Virus record (IMG/VR): IMGVR_UViG_3300025466_000019
Span: 1 to 64,000 of that record
DNA: 64,000 nucleotides
Direction: 5' to 3' (one strand)
Source of the DNA: a virus
Shown here: positions 35,012 to 43,548 of the stretch, piece by piece
How the letters are laid out: the number at the start of each line of letters is the position of its first letter
Position numbering within the stretch: the first letter of the stretch is position 1
Position numbers and translations under genes: made by a program
The notes under the pieces: generated by a model
Told to the model about the DNA's origin: nothing
The model's database searches: none
The model's input: only the letters and a program-made list of their open reading frames with translations

Positions 35012-35923
35012 TCAACTTTCTTCTTCATCAACAGGAGCATAGTCGCCTTCTTGGCTTTTTGGCATCCGAGTATTTTTGTAGATTTCAGCCTGTTTGGCCA
35101 CTTCTTCGGCAAACTCCTGTTGAGTTTGTCTGGTCATGCTTGGAGTCAATCCGTTGACTTCGAGCAAATCATCTCTGATAGTTTGATTCTTCTTTTCAAT
35201 ATTGAGCACTCTGGTAAACGAATTGGTTACCGCGGCGGTGTAATAGGCAAATGGATTTTCTGACTTTGATTCATCAAACTGTAGTCCAATTTGGCTCAAT
35301 TGAAGTATGGCCTGTCCTCGCATTTCATCAACGTAGGTATATCCTCTCCAGTTGCTGCGTTGTGCATATCTTTCGCTGAGTTTAATGAACATTTTGCCTA
35401 GATTTTCTGTGATCCTGCCGTGATCTTTACAAAACTTGCCTTTTAAAATATCACCCTTCCAGTGACTTAATCCCACACATTCCAATTGGTCTTTTTCGTT
35501 AAATTTGTAATGCTGAAAAGGTGGAAAATTTACCTTTTCGTGAGAGTCGGCCACTGTTTTAGTTGTCTTTTTCCTTCCAGGCGCTAACGGAATATGATCA
35601 AATGTCATCACACGTATGATGATATCTTGTTTGTTTATGGTTTTATAATCTGGCGTACATTCGGCCAATTTAATTTTTTTATCACCAGTTGATCTTGCCT
35701 CAACAAAGGCGTTTAATCCTAGTCTTTTAGCTCTGGTTCTTTTGGCATCCGCAATTGTGCGAATATTGATCTTGTCCAAACCGGTTAATATTATGTCGTA
35801 TTGTCCATATTCGGGTTTTAAAAAACTAGAATATGAACATTTGCTTTTGTGTATTTCTGCTAGTAAATCTCTATTGTTTAAATATTTTACTTTTCTTCCT
35901 GTTGCATTTATTGTTGTTGTCAT
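35012..35923 (-). CDS. 55: Late sigma factor gp55 with N-terminal extension (303 aa)
   Basis: I chose the ATG at 35923 with GGAGACC upstream; the open frame begins earlier without a ribosome site. The C-terminal half is gp55-like: YVDEMRGQAILQLSQIGLQ, ENPFAYYTAAVTNSFTRVLNIEKK and NQTIRDDLLEVNG. It recruits host RNA polymerase to late promoters. T4 gp55 has 185 residues; here an extra ~150-residue N-terminal domain (KYLNNRDLLAEIHKSKCSYSSFL) precedes it. The NNRDLLAEIHKSK part resembles a small separate protein in marine T4-like phages, so a fusion is likely. The C-terminus is acidic. Promoter is sigma70-like. Confidence 0.85.
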   Translation of the reverse strand: MTTTINATGRKVKYLNNRDLLAEIHKSKCSYSSFLKPEYGQYDIILTGLDKINIRTIADAKRTRAKRLGLNAFVEARSTGDKKIKLAECTPDYKTINKQDIIIRVMTFDHIPLAPGRKKTTKTVADSHEKVNFPPFQHYKFNEKDQLECVGLSHWKGDILKGKFCKDHGRITENLGKMFIKLSERYAQRSNWRGYTYVDEMRGQAILQLSQIGLQFDESKSENPFAYYTAAVTNSFTRVLNIEKKNQTIRDDLLEVNGLTPSMTRQTQQEFAEEVAKQAEIYKNTRMPKSQEGDYAPVDEEES

Positions 35924-35947
35924 TGGCCCAGGTCTCCTATTATTTTT

Positions 35948-35976
35948 AATATAACAAAAATACAATTAAATGTCAA
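35948..35976 (-). promoter_or_regulatory. Sigma70-type promoter of the gp55 operon
   Basis: On the minus strand TTGACA at 35976-35971 is followed by a 17-base spacer and TATATT at 35953-35948. Spacing and -35 box are ideal for host sigma70, and -10 differs from TATAAT by one base. It lies 25 bases before the gp55 start and would be read early, before gp55 exists. Confidence 0.85.
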
Positions 35977-36003
35977 GCATTTAAGTGCGTATATTATTTA
36001 TTG

Positions 36004-36011
36004 GTTAAATA
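36004..36011 (+). promoter_or_regulatory. Late promoter GTTAAATA of the baseplate operon
   Basis: It is 20 bases before the ATG at 36032, with ACAGGAG between. It opens the 28-kb plus-strand structural block. Divergent to the sigma70-type promoter of gp55, so early and late control meet in this 108-bp gap. Confidence 0.6.
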
Positions 36012-36031
36012 CGTTACAGGAGCATTGATAC

Positions 36032-36952
36032 ATGGCAACTCAATCATCAATTGAGACATTTTTAAATGGTGGAACCAAAACTACAGGAGCAGACGGGATA
36101 ACCTACTCGAGTGTTTTGGCCAGTAGCACAGATAATATTGTAAATCCTAGTAATTCAGATGCCATAACGCTTAAAAAATACGCCAAAGCTACCTTGGTAA
36201 ATTCCAAAGATCCGCTTGTTAATTCTCCCACCAGCACGGTAAAGTCACCAACTTCCACTGCAGACATCAATGACAATGGAAAACCAACTGCGGTTCCTGA
36301 TAAGGTAACCCCGGCCAGAGCAAGATTCATGGATTCATCTGATCAAAGGGTTAGATTAATTGTGCCCAATTATTACATACAATCAGGCACACTGGCCGCA
36401 GGACCAGATGATATTTTAAAGAAAAATTTAGGAATATTGTTTCCTTATACTCCCAGTATCAAGATTGAATATACTGCAAATTATAAAACAACCAATGTTG
36501 TACACTCAAATTACGCACTGAATTTTTATCAACATTCTCAAATAGGCGACATTGTGATCGAAGGACCAATAACAGTTCAGAATGATCAAGATGCTCAAAT
36601 TTGGCTTGCAATGCAACATCTTTTGCGAGCATTGATCAAAATGCCCTTTGGAGACGACCAGTATGCAGGAAGTCCTCCGCCAGTATGTAGATTATATGCT
36701 CGAGGTGATTACATGTTTAATCAAACCCCGGTCGCTGTAAAATCGTTTAGTTTTGACTTACCAGACTCAGTGGATTACTACACAGTTCCGTCATCCATGG
36801 ACGGTTCTAACTCCAATTTTGGCATAAGTTCGGTTCCGGTATATTCTAAATTATCAATTACCTTGGTACCAATATACAGTAGATCCGAAATGTTATCCGG
36901 AACAGTGCAGGGATGGCTTACTGGCGGTCAAAGATTTGATGGATATCTATAA
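36032..36952 (+). CDS. Baseplate/tail-tube junction protein (gp48/gp54-like)
   Basis: The 306-residue product has an N-terminal region rich in Ser and Thr, then LFPYTPSIKIEYTANYKTTNVVHSNYALNFYQHSQIGDI, and later WLAMQHLLRALIKMPFGDDQYAGSPPPVCRLYARG and VKSFSFDLPDSVDYY. This is the tail-tube-like pattern of the baseplate tube-cap proteins gp48/gp54 in marine T4-like phages. It caps the baseplate and starts polymerisation of the tail tube. gp48 versus gp54 cannot be decided without a search. The gene leads the baseplate operon and shares one base with the gp53 start. Confidence 0.75.
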   Translation: MATQSSIETFLNGGTKTTGADGITYSSVLASSTDNIVNPSNSDAITLKKYAKATLVNSKDPLVNSPTSTVKSPTSTADINDNGKPTAVPDKVTPARARFMDSSDQRVRLIVPNYYIQSGTLAAGPDDILKKNLGILFPYTPSIKIEYTANYKTTNVVHSNYALNFYQHSQIGDIVIEGPITVQNDQDAQIWLAMQHLLRALIKMPFGDDQYAGSPPPVCRLYARGDYMFNQTPVAVKSFSFDLPDSVDYYTVPSSMDGSNSNFGISSVPVYSKLSITLVPIYSRSEMLSGTVQGWLTGGQRFDGYL

Positions 36953-37281
36953 TGTCAGCAGTATATTCCAAAGACAGTCCATACTATACAACTCCGATTA
37001 AGGGATCCTATCTTGACATCATTAATTTTAGAAATATTCCCAATGTTACCAATGATGTTCAATTTCGAGTGACCACACAGTATGCAAACAGACCGGATCT
37101 ATTGGCTCATGACCTATATGGAAATTCCAATCTATGGTGGGTTTTCGCTGTCAGGAATAAGGATATTATTCAGGATCCAATCTATGATATGTATGCCGGA
37201 CAAACTATATATCTTCCTCAACCGTCTACGATACAAACATTAATAGGTCAAAATTTAGGTCAAAACCTATCAGGATCCTAA
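36952..37281 (+). CDS. 53: Baseplate wedge subunit gp53-like
   Basis: The 109-residue product carries YANRPDLLAHDLYGNSNLWWVFAVRNKDIIQDP and AGQTIYLPQ, the conserved signature of gp53 wedge proteins and their LysM-like fold. It is shorter than T4 gp53 (196 residues). It begins 1 bp before the end of the preceding gene (TAATG). It joins gp25 and gp6 in the wedge. Good match. Confidence 0.85.
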   Translation: MSAVYSKDSPYYTTPIKGSYLDIINFRNIPNVTNDVQFRVTTQYANRPDLLAHDLYGNSNLWWVFAVRNKDIIQDPIYDMYAGQTIYLPQPSTIQTLIGQNLGQNLSGS

Positions 37282-37284
37282 AAT

Positions 37285-40200
37285 ATGGCAGCACGTAAGT
37301 TTCCAACATCTGATCCGACCCGAGTATCTGGTTCAAAAGATATCCAAGATAAAACTCCTAGTCCTGAAAAAATGCAGGCAAAAAAACAAACAGTCAACCA
37401 GTTTCGTAGACAGGCCAAAACAAATGTTCTCAACAACTACAGATCCTATAATTATATTTTTACTCTGGCAGCGTTGGAAAAAAACGCATTAAATGATTCT
37501 TCACAATATAAAAATTCATCCAATTACTACGTGGTAGCCAAATCAGGAGGAAAAGGAACCAAAGGCATAACGAATACGCAACGCCCTAGTCCTACAGAAT
37601 TAACCAAAGAAGAAAAAGCATTAAATCCACTGGAAAAAAATCTCGCTAGTCTGCGTAATAGAGTAAAGGATTCCGGTGTCTACCAGTTAAACAATCAATT
37701 GGTAGCTCAGTTTAATTCACAAAGTCCTGGAGCCAAAGATTTTTTTATTAACAATGTCAAAATAGACACAGTTATGGGCGGAAGCAAAAATACCAGCATG
37801 TCTATTGCAACCAATTTTGATTTTGATATACTTGAGCCCTATAGCATGACCGGTTTTTTAGAGGCATTACATGTTTCGGCTGTGGCTGCAGGATATGCCA
37901 GTTATGCAGAGGCCTGTTTTCTATTTAAAATAGAATTTGTAGGATATCCAGATGGAGATGGTTTGCCCGATCCAGTGTCAATACCCAATTCCAGCCGATA
38001 TTTTGTAATAAGAATAACCGGAGTTGATATTACTGTAACAGAATCAGGAGCTTTATACAAATGCAAGGCTGTGTCAGTTGAACAAATTGCATTTGGCGAG
38101 GCCAATCAACTCAAAGATGATATTAAAATGTCGGGTACAAAGGTAGGAGACATATTATCTAATTTTATTAACGGAATAAACAATTCAAAAATAGATGATG
38201 CACAAACCACCAATCAGGACGAAGATAAGAATTTACATGACACCTACGAGATTTATTTTCCTCTAGTGACCGATACGGGTATAGATACTGCCTATCTTCA
38301 AAATCCATCGGGGTATGAGAAAAATGAAATTGCATCAAAAGAATTAACAACACTATTAAAAAGTAATGAAAATTACGCATTTGCCACACCTGATAATAGC
38401 ACTAGCACAACTGTGGTATCATACTCTCCCACGTCCAATGCAGTAAGTTTTTCAAAAGGACAAAATATACATGAATGTATAATTTCGGTAGTGAGAGATA
38501 GCAATTATACCAAAGATATTTTAAAAGGACTCAATGAGGGTAAGATTGCCGACTCCAAAGGCATGATCAAATATTTTATGGTACATGTAGAATTGGAATT
38601 TACCGGAAAATATAACAAAAATACAAATAGTCCGGTTTATAAATACCGATATCTTGTAATTCCTTATCAAATACATCTAACAAGAATAAAGCCTAAACCT
38701 GATGGTATTATTGATACCACACAGTTAAAACTAAGTGCTCATCGTATCTATAATTATATATACACGGGAAAAAACGTTGATATATTAAATTTTCAATTAC
38801 GTTTTAATAATTTATACTTCCAGGCCATTGCTAAGGTATTAGGAGATCAAACAACTTCTCCGGCCGCCGACAAATCTGTTCAACCTAGTAATCCAATATC
38901 TTCAAAATTTGGCCAAGGAACCACTGCCGCCCAAGCAAATAATTATACTTTTGGAATTTCAAGAAAAATAACACCGGTAGATATAACCAAGCCTGTAGTG
39001 GATGGAACTCCAAACGCTGGTGTTCCTCAAGTTGATCCTTATGCAAGATTGAGCAAAAACATGCATGAATCAATACTGGAAAATACAGATCAGTGCACAG
39101 CCGAAGTTGAAATCATTGGCGATCCTTACTACTTGGTCACAGGCGGGTCAGGCAATCAAAAATTAAAATTAAATTCGGACGGAACAGCCGGGGACGGCGA
39201 GGCTCCATACACAACATCGGATGTCAGTGTTGTGATGTTTTTTAAAAACCCAGTTGATATAGATCCTGTTACTGGATTTGCCAATTTCAATAATGCCGTA
39301 GCAGAATACAGCGGAGTTTTTCAGGTAACTCAAGTTGAAAGCAAATTTAATGATGGACTTTTTACGCAAAAAATCAATTTAGTTAGAATTCCTGGGCAGG
39401 TAGAGGATGTTGATACAAGTAGCACGCCTTATGATCCAAATAACCCTGCTGTTTCGTCGCTTACTCCTGCATTTGTTCCGGTTCCGGATCCTTCAAAGGC
39501 CGCAGTTGAGCCCACAATTATTCCCGAAGCGACATCTCCTGCCGTACAAGAAAACTCGTCTAGAGCCAGTTATAATGCCTTGCTTGCATCTATCGCTAAT
39601 GGTCTTCCTATAACAGGATTACCTGGCGATCTTTCAAATCTTGTTCCGGGATTTAATAATAATTTAGGATCTTTAAGCAATCTTGCGTCAATTGGTTCTT
39701 TAATAAATTCTGTAAAATCAAATATTGCAGGAGCTACCAATGCAGCAGGCGCATTAATTAATCAAGTGACCGGAAGTGCTGCACAAGGACTGAGTAATAT
39801 CAGCACTGTGCTTAGATTGGCCAAATCTGGATTATCTGGCATATCAATTAATTACAATAGTGCAGGTGGAAGTGTGGCTCAATTGAGCTTGTTGGGAAAA
39901 TCAATAGGATTTTCCAATTCCACGCCTGATAATTTAGCAAGATCGATATTATCATCAGGAGCCAAATTATCAAATGAAATTGGTTACACTGCTATGTCTG
40001 CTGTTAACAGACTTGAATCAAATTCAGCAGGCTTAATAAATGGAATATCTGCCAAGATTGGCAATCTTCATGGTAACAGTGCCGCTTTGGGAATACAATT
40101 AGGAATCAATCCCAGTGTTTTAAGTGGATTGAGCATTAATTTACAATCCTCAATTTTGCATCGAATTTCGTCATTGGCCGCTACTGTTCCTAGAAATGTT

Positions 40201-40692
40201 GACTTAAACAACGAAATTAAAAATGGAATACTAATCGATAATCTTCCTCCTTCGGCGTTGGCAAATTTGCCTGCTACTCAACCTTTTGCAGTAGCTCCGC
40301 CCCCGTCTATCAATTTATCAGACGTGCAATTCAATGTTTCTCAGGGAGTTCCTTTATCAACCATGCCAGGCATTTATTCTGTATACAAACTAGATACAAT
40401 TTTATCAAACAATGTTTCTTCCGACTTAAATAATCCAGCCTCGCTGTTGACCAATGGCGGATTAGATTATAGATCAGTGGCCAATAAATTTTCCACCTTA
40501 CAAGCAGGAATCGTGAATATTACAGGCAACGGTTTAAGTATTGAGGCAAGTTTAAATAATGTAAACAATGTGGTCCCATCCGGTCTTCCTTATACCGCAA
40601 ACATTTCGGCCTCGGTAATAGCAAAATTTGGAAGCAAGAGTGGATCAGCATCTAGTCCGTTGACAGTTTTAATACAAGGTAATACAGGTTAA
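37285..40692 (+). CDS. Large baseplate/hub structural protein (1135 aa)
   Basis: The N-terminal ~600 residues carry folded-protein signatures (YNYIFTLAALEKNALNDSS and YYVVAKSGGKG, FFINNVKIDTVMGGSKNTS, EFVGYPDGDGLPDP), with VDPYARLSKNMHESI and YSGVFQVTQVESKFNDGLF later. The last ~400 residues are low-complexity Ser/Asn/Gly/Leu. It lies between gp53 and gp5, where cyanophages also carry large virion proteins with this N-terminal type. The VTQVESKF element is like hub proteins that bind tube ends. I call it a baseplate structural component; a specific T4 equivalent (possibly gp27-like) is not established. Confidence 0.65.
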   Translation: MAARKFPTSDPTRVSGSKDIQDKTPSPEKMQAKKQTVNQFRRQAKTNVLNNYRSYNYIFTLAALEKNALNDSSQYKNSSNYYVVAKSGGKGTKGITNTQRPSPTELTKEEKALNPLEKNLASLRNRVKDSGVYQLNNQLVAQFNSQSPGAKDFFINNVKIDTVMGGSKNTSMSIATNFDFDILEPYSMTGFLEALHVSAVAAGYASYAEACFLFKIEFVGYPDGDGLPDPVSIPNSSRYFVIRITGVDITVTESGALYKCKAVSVEQIAFGEANQLKDDIKMSGTKVGDILSNFINGINNSKIDDAQTTNQDEDKNLHDTYEIYFPLVTDTGIDTAYLQNPSGYEKNEIASKELTTLLKSNENYAFATPDNSTSTTVVSYSPTSNAVSFSKGQNIHECIISVVRDSNYTKDILKGLNEGKIADSKGMIKYFMVHVELEFTGKYNKNTNSPVYKYRYLVIPYQIHLTRIKPKPDGIIDTTQLKLSAHRIYNYIYTGKNVDILNFQLRFNNLYFQAIAKVLGDQTTSPAADKSVQPSNPISSKFGQGTTAAQANNYTFGISRKITPVDITKPVVDGTPNAGVPQVDPYARLSKNMHESILENTDQCTAEVEIIGDPYYLVTGGSGNQKLKLNSDGTAGDGEAPYTTSDVSVVMFFKNPVDIDPVTGFANFNNAVAEYSGVFQVTQVESKFNDGLFTQKINLVRIPGQVEDVDTSSTPYDPNNPAVSSLTPAFVPVPDPSKAAVEPTIIPEATSPAVQENSSRASYNALLASIANGLPITGLPGDLSNLVPGFNNNLGSLSNLASIGSLINSVKSNIAGATNAAGALINQVTGSAAQGLSNISTVLRLAKSGLSGISINYNSAGGSVAQLSLLGKSIGFSNSTPDNLARSILSSGAKLSNEIGYTAMSAVNRLESNSAGLINGISAKIGNLHGNSAALGIQLGINPSVLSGLSINLQSSILHRISSLAATVPRNVDLNNEIKNGILIDNLPPSALANLPATQPFAVAPPPSINLSDVQFNVSQGVPLSTMPGIYSVYKLDTILSNNVSSDLNNPASLLTNGGLDYRSVANKFSTLQAGIVNITGNGLSIEASLNNVNNVVPSGLPYTANISASVIAKFGSKSGSASSPLTVLIQGNTG

Positions 40693-40694
40693 TC

Positions 40695-43043
40695 ATGCCA
40701 ATAGAGACCAGAATAAGTGGAAAATATAAATCCTTTGATTCTCCGGGTCCCTACATAGGAAGAATTACCAATTTGCTTGATACCACGTATATGGGTGGAC
40801 TAGAAGTTGTTCTTGAAAAAGGACATCCGGGTAATACTCAAATACAAGAACAAACATATATAGTACAGTACCTTACACCATTTTATGGAGTTACCGATGT
40901 TCGAACTGAAGGTAATGATCCTGCTAATTTTAATGATGTTCAAAAAAGTTACGGTTTTTGGATGGTTCCTCCTGATATAGGAACCAAGGTTCTTTGTATT
41001 TTTATTGATGGGGACCCAAATCAGGGCTACTGGATAGGATGCATAGCGGATCGTTTCCAAAATCAAATGATTCCAGGCATAGCAGCTAGCCAAAACGTGC
41101 TGCTCACAGACGCACAGCTCAAAAAATATGGAGAAGTCACTAATCTTCCAGTAGCTGAATTTTTAAAGAGAACTATCAAACCGCTTATCAGCCCAAATGC
41201 GCAGTTAAAACCAGTACATCCGTTCGCTGATAGATTACTAGAACAAGGATTGCTGGCAGATAATATTCGAGGAGTTACTTCTAGCTCTGCAAGACGTGAG
41301 GTTCCCAGTTCGGTATTTGGCATAAGCACCCCGGGTCCGTTGGATCCAACCGGAAAGACAACCTTGATAGGGTACGGAAAAACCAATCAAAAATCCCAAC
41401 GTATCAGTAGATTAGGCGGAACCCAATTTGTCATGGACGACGGAGATGCAGCGGGTCAAAACGAATTAGTAAGACTAAGAACCAGAACCGGTCATCAGAT
41501 TCTCATGCACAACAGCAGCGACTTGATTTATATAGCTAATAGCAAAGGAACTGCATGGATTGAATTGACATCCAACGGCAAGATAGATGTCTACGCCAAT
41601 GATAGCGTCAGTATTCATTCTGAAGCAGATTTTAATTTCAGAGCTGATCGAGATATAAATCTTGAAGCTGGAAGAAACATTCACATGGCTGCTGGGTCAA
41701 ACATGGAAACCAATGTTGGAGGATTTTATAATCTTGTAATTTCCGATTATGCTAAAATATCTATAGCCAACGACAAAGATGAAACAGTTGGAGGCAGTTC
41801 AAGATTTACTGCAGGAGATTCTATCAATCAGTCGGCAACTCGTAATATAATCGCCACTGCTGGCTCAGGAATGAGCTTGTCGGCGGGCGGAAATTTAAAT
41901 CTTACTACCGATGTAAACTTGAATCTCTCAGCTACTGGAGATATACTGCAAACTGGATATCAAATATTCCTAAATGGACCTCCGGCCGAAGAGGCAGAAA
42001 AAGCTGACGATGCCAATCCGGCTCCTGCCTTGCCTTTTTACCATCTACCTAATAGAGTTTACAGCGCTGGATGGTCAAAAGGTAATTTCTATCAAGGTCC
42101 GCCTATCGCTAGTATCATGCAACGTGTTCCTACCCATGAGCCGTGGGATCAACATGAAAATATTAATCCTGATCTATTCAGTCCTGCACGGACAGATGTA
42201 ACCTTGATAGATAGATCTGCAAGCGGTATTCCGGCAAACACCAGCGGAGCAGCCCCGTCTAACAGTGCTGATGTTATACCTGGAACATGCGATCCTGTTT
42301 ATGCCAAACAAATTTCAGAACCCGCGAGCCAGGCAGGAATTTCCGCTCTCAAAGAAGCATGCAAGCAATTAAATATCACTTCGCCGGTGGCAATCGCCTC
42401 TCTTTTAGGTATTGCAGGTGGCGAAAGTAGATGGAAAACGGTACAGGAAGGATTTAATTACAGCGCGGCCAGATTGTTGCAGGTATTTCCAAGTGTGTTT
42501 AAAGGGGATCAAGCGTTGGCACAACAATATGCTGGCAATCCCAATAACAGTTTACCAGAATTTTTATATGGGTATCAAACCGCTAAAGGAAAAGGACTAG
42601 GCAATACACAGCCAGGCGATGGAGCTAAATTTATCGGTAGAGGCTATATACAATTAACTGGTAGAGCAAATTATGCACGATATGGTCAAATACTTTATCA
42701 AAAACAAGCATTAAACTCGCCGACTGCATTAGTTGATGATCCTACTCTATTGTTAGATCCAAAAATCGCAGCACTGGCTAGTGCGGCCTACATGTTGGAT
42801 AGATGTAAAACTTCTGTGACCGATCCAGGATATTTTGAAGCAGCAGTCCGTTCGGTTGGCTTTTGTACTCCGGACATACACACCACAAAACTTGGTTTTT
42901 ATCAGTGTTTTATTGGACAACTGCAAGGAAATTCTTCAAACATTCAAGCTCCTACTCCTCAAACCAACAGCGCAGGTCAACCAATAACTTCAACTGTGCC
43001 TCCAACCACCCAGTCAACTACCGGACCCAATCCTACTACATAA
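40695..43043 (+). CDS. 5: Baseplate hub spike gp5-like with C-terminal GH19 lysozyme domain (782 aa)
   Basis: An OB-fold region at ~1-130 (GPYIGRITNLLDTTYMGGLEV, YWIGCIADRF) is followed by a spike-like repetitive stretch at ~235-430 (SVSIHSEADFNFRADRDIN, LEAGRNIHMAAGS), then a linker. The C-terminal part (~550-740) is a glycoside hydrolase family 19 domain: LLGIAGGESRWKTVQEGFN, YSAARLLQVFP, KFIGRGYIQLTGRANYARYG. Family 19 enzymes cleave chitin or peptidoglycan. T4 gp5 instead has a T4-lysozyme domain in the middle. This protein should pierce the outer membrane and digest the cell wall at injection. It ends in Thr/Pro-rich repeats. Confidence 0.88.
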   Translation: MPIETRISGKYKSFDSPGPYIGRITNLLDTTYMGGLEVVLEKGHPGNTQIQEQTYIVQYLTPFYGVTDVRTEGNDPANFNDVQKSYGFWMVPPDIGTKVLCIFIDGDPNQGYWIGCIADRFQNQMIPGIAASQNVLLTDAQLKKYGEVTNLPVAEFLKRTIKPLISPNAQLKPVHPFADRLLEQGLLADNIRGVTSSSARREVPSSVFGISTPGPLDPTGKTTLIGYGKTNQKSQRISRLGGTQFVMDDGDAAGQNELVRLRTRTGHQILMHNSSDLIYIANSKGTAWIELTSNGKIDVYANDSVSIHSEADFNFRADRDINLEAGRNIHMAAGSNMETNVGGFYNLVISDYAKISIANDKDETVGGSSRFTAGDSINQSATRNIIATAGSGMSLSAGGNLNLTTDVNLNLSATGDILQTGYQIFLNGPPAEEAEKADDANPAPALPFYHLPNRVYSAGWSKGNFYQGPPIASIMQRVPTHEPWDQHENINPDLFSPARTDVTLIDRSASGIPANTSGAAPSNSADVIPGTCDPVYAKQISEPASQAGISALKEACKQLNITSPVAIASLLGIAGGESRWKTVQEGFNYSAARLLQVFPSVFKGDQALAQQYAGNPNNSLPEFLYGYQTAKGKGLGNTQPGDGAKFIGRGYIQLTGRANYARYGQILYQKQALNSPTALVDDPTLLLDPKIAALASAAYMLDRCKTSVTDPGYFEAAVRSVGFCTPDIHTTKLGFYQCFIGQLQGNSSNIQAPTPQTNSAGQPITSTVPPTTQSTTGPNPTT

Positions 43044-43046
43044 ATA
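43039..43046 (+). promoter_or_regulatory. Late promoter CATAAATA, 5 nt before an ATG
   Basis: It overlaps the stop codon of the gp5-like gene and is followed by TTCAT and the ATG at 43052. No ribosome site is present, so a transcript from here would be leaderless. Confidence 0.55.
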
Positions 43047-43051
43047 TTCAT

Positions 43052-43492
43052 ATGCCATATAAAAATCTTGAACTTAATCCACCGCAATTTAGCGCTGCTT
43101 TGCAAAATAAACAAAGCCAGTTTTATATTGGATATAGCAGTGTGAATGTAGGAACCTTAGGAACCACTAAATTATATGATTTTAATCTTATAAAGCAGGA
43201 TCTATTGAATCAGTTTAATACAAAACAGGGCGAAAGAGTGATGAATCCCTCATTTGGAACAATTATTTGGGGATTGATGTTTGAACCTTTCACGGATGAT
43301 GTCAAGCAAGCTATCACTAATGATATCAATCGCATCTGCAATTTTGATCCAAGAATTGTTCCTATACAAATAGATATCACTGAACAAGAATATGGAATGA
43401 TTTTAGAACTTACTCTTCAATATGTAGGAACGGATCAAAGTCTCAATTTAAGATTGAATTTTGATCGAGAAGTTGGAATATTGCCGCAGTAA
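43052..43492 (+). CDS. 25: Baseplate wedge subunit gp25-like
   Basis: From the ATG at 43052 the product has 146 residues with the gp25/GPW signature FNTKQGERVMNPSFGTIIWGLMFEPFTDDVKQAI and a typical C-terminal beta part (LRLNFDREVGI). T4 gp25 has 132 residues. An open frame extends upstream inside gp5 but has no homology there, so the inner ATG is the start. It fits the gp53-gp25-gp6 wedge cluster. The protein binds the sheath initiator position of the wedge. Confidence 0.9.
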   Translation: MPYKNLELNPPQFSAALQNKQSQFYIGYSSVNVGTLGTTKLYDFNLIKQDLLNQFNTKQGERVMNPSFGTIIWGLMFEPFTDDVKQAITNDINRICNFDPRIVPIQIDITEQEYGMILELTLQYVGTDQSLNLRLNFDREVGILPQ

Positions 43493-43515
43493 TAATATAC
43501 CAATTTAATTAAAAC

Positions 43516-43523
43516 AATAAATA
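43516..43523 (+). promoter_or_regulatory. Late promoter AATAAATA before gp6
   Basis: It lies 25 bases before the ATG at 43549, leaving room for a short leader; the ribosome site (GAGAT) is weak. Confidence 0.5.
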
Positions 43524-43548
43524 TCGGTATCAACGAGATAGATAAAGT

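Noticed and set aside
42863-43051. Upstream extension of gp25 inside gp5
   Set aside because: The extension is Ser/His/Asn-rich shadow of the gp5 C-terminus; gp25 homology begins at the ATG at 43052.
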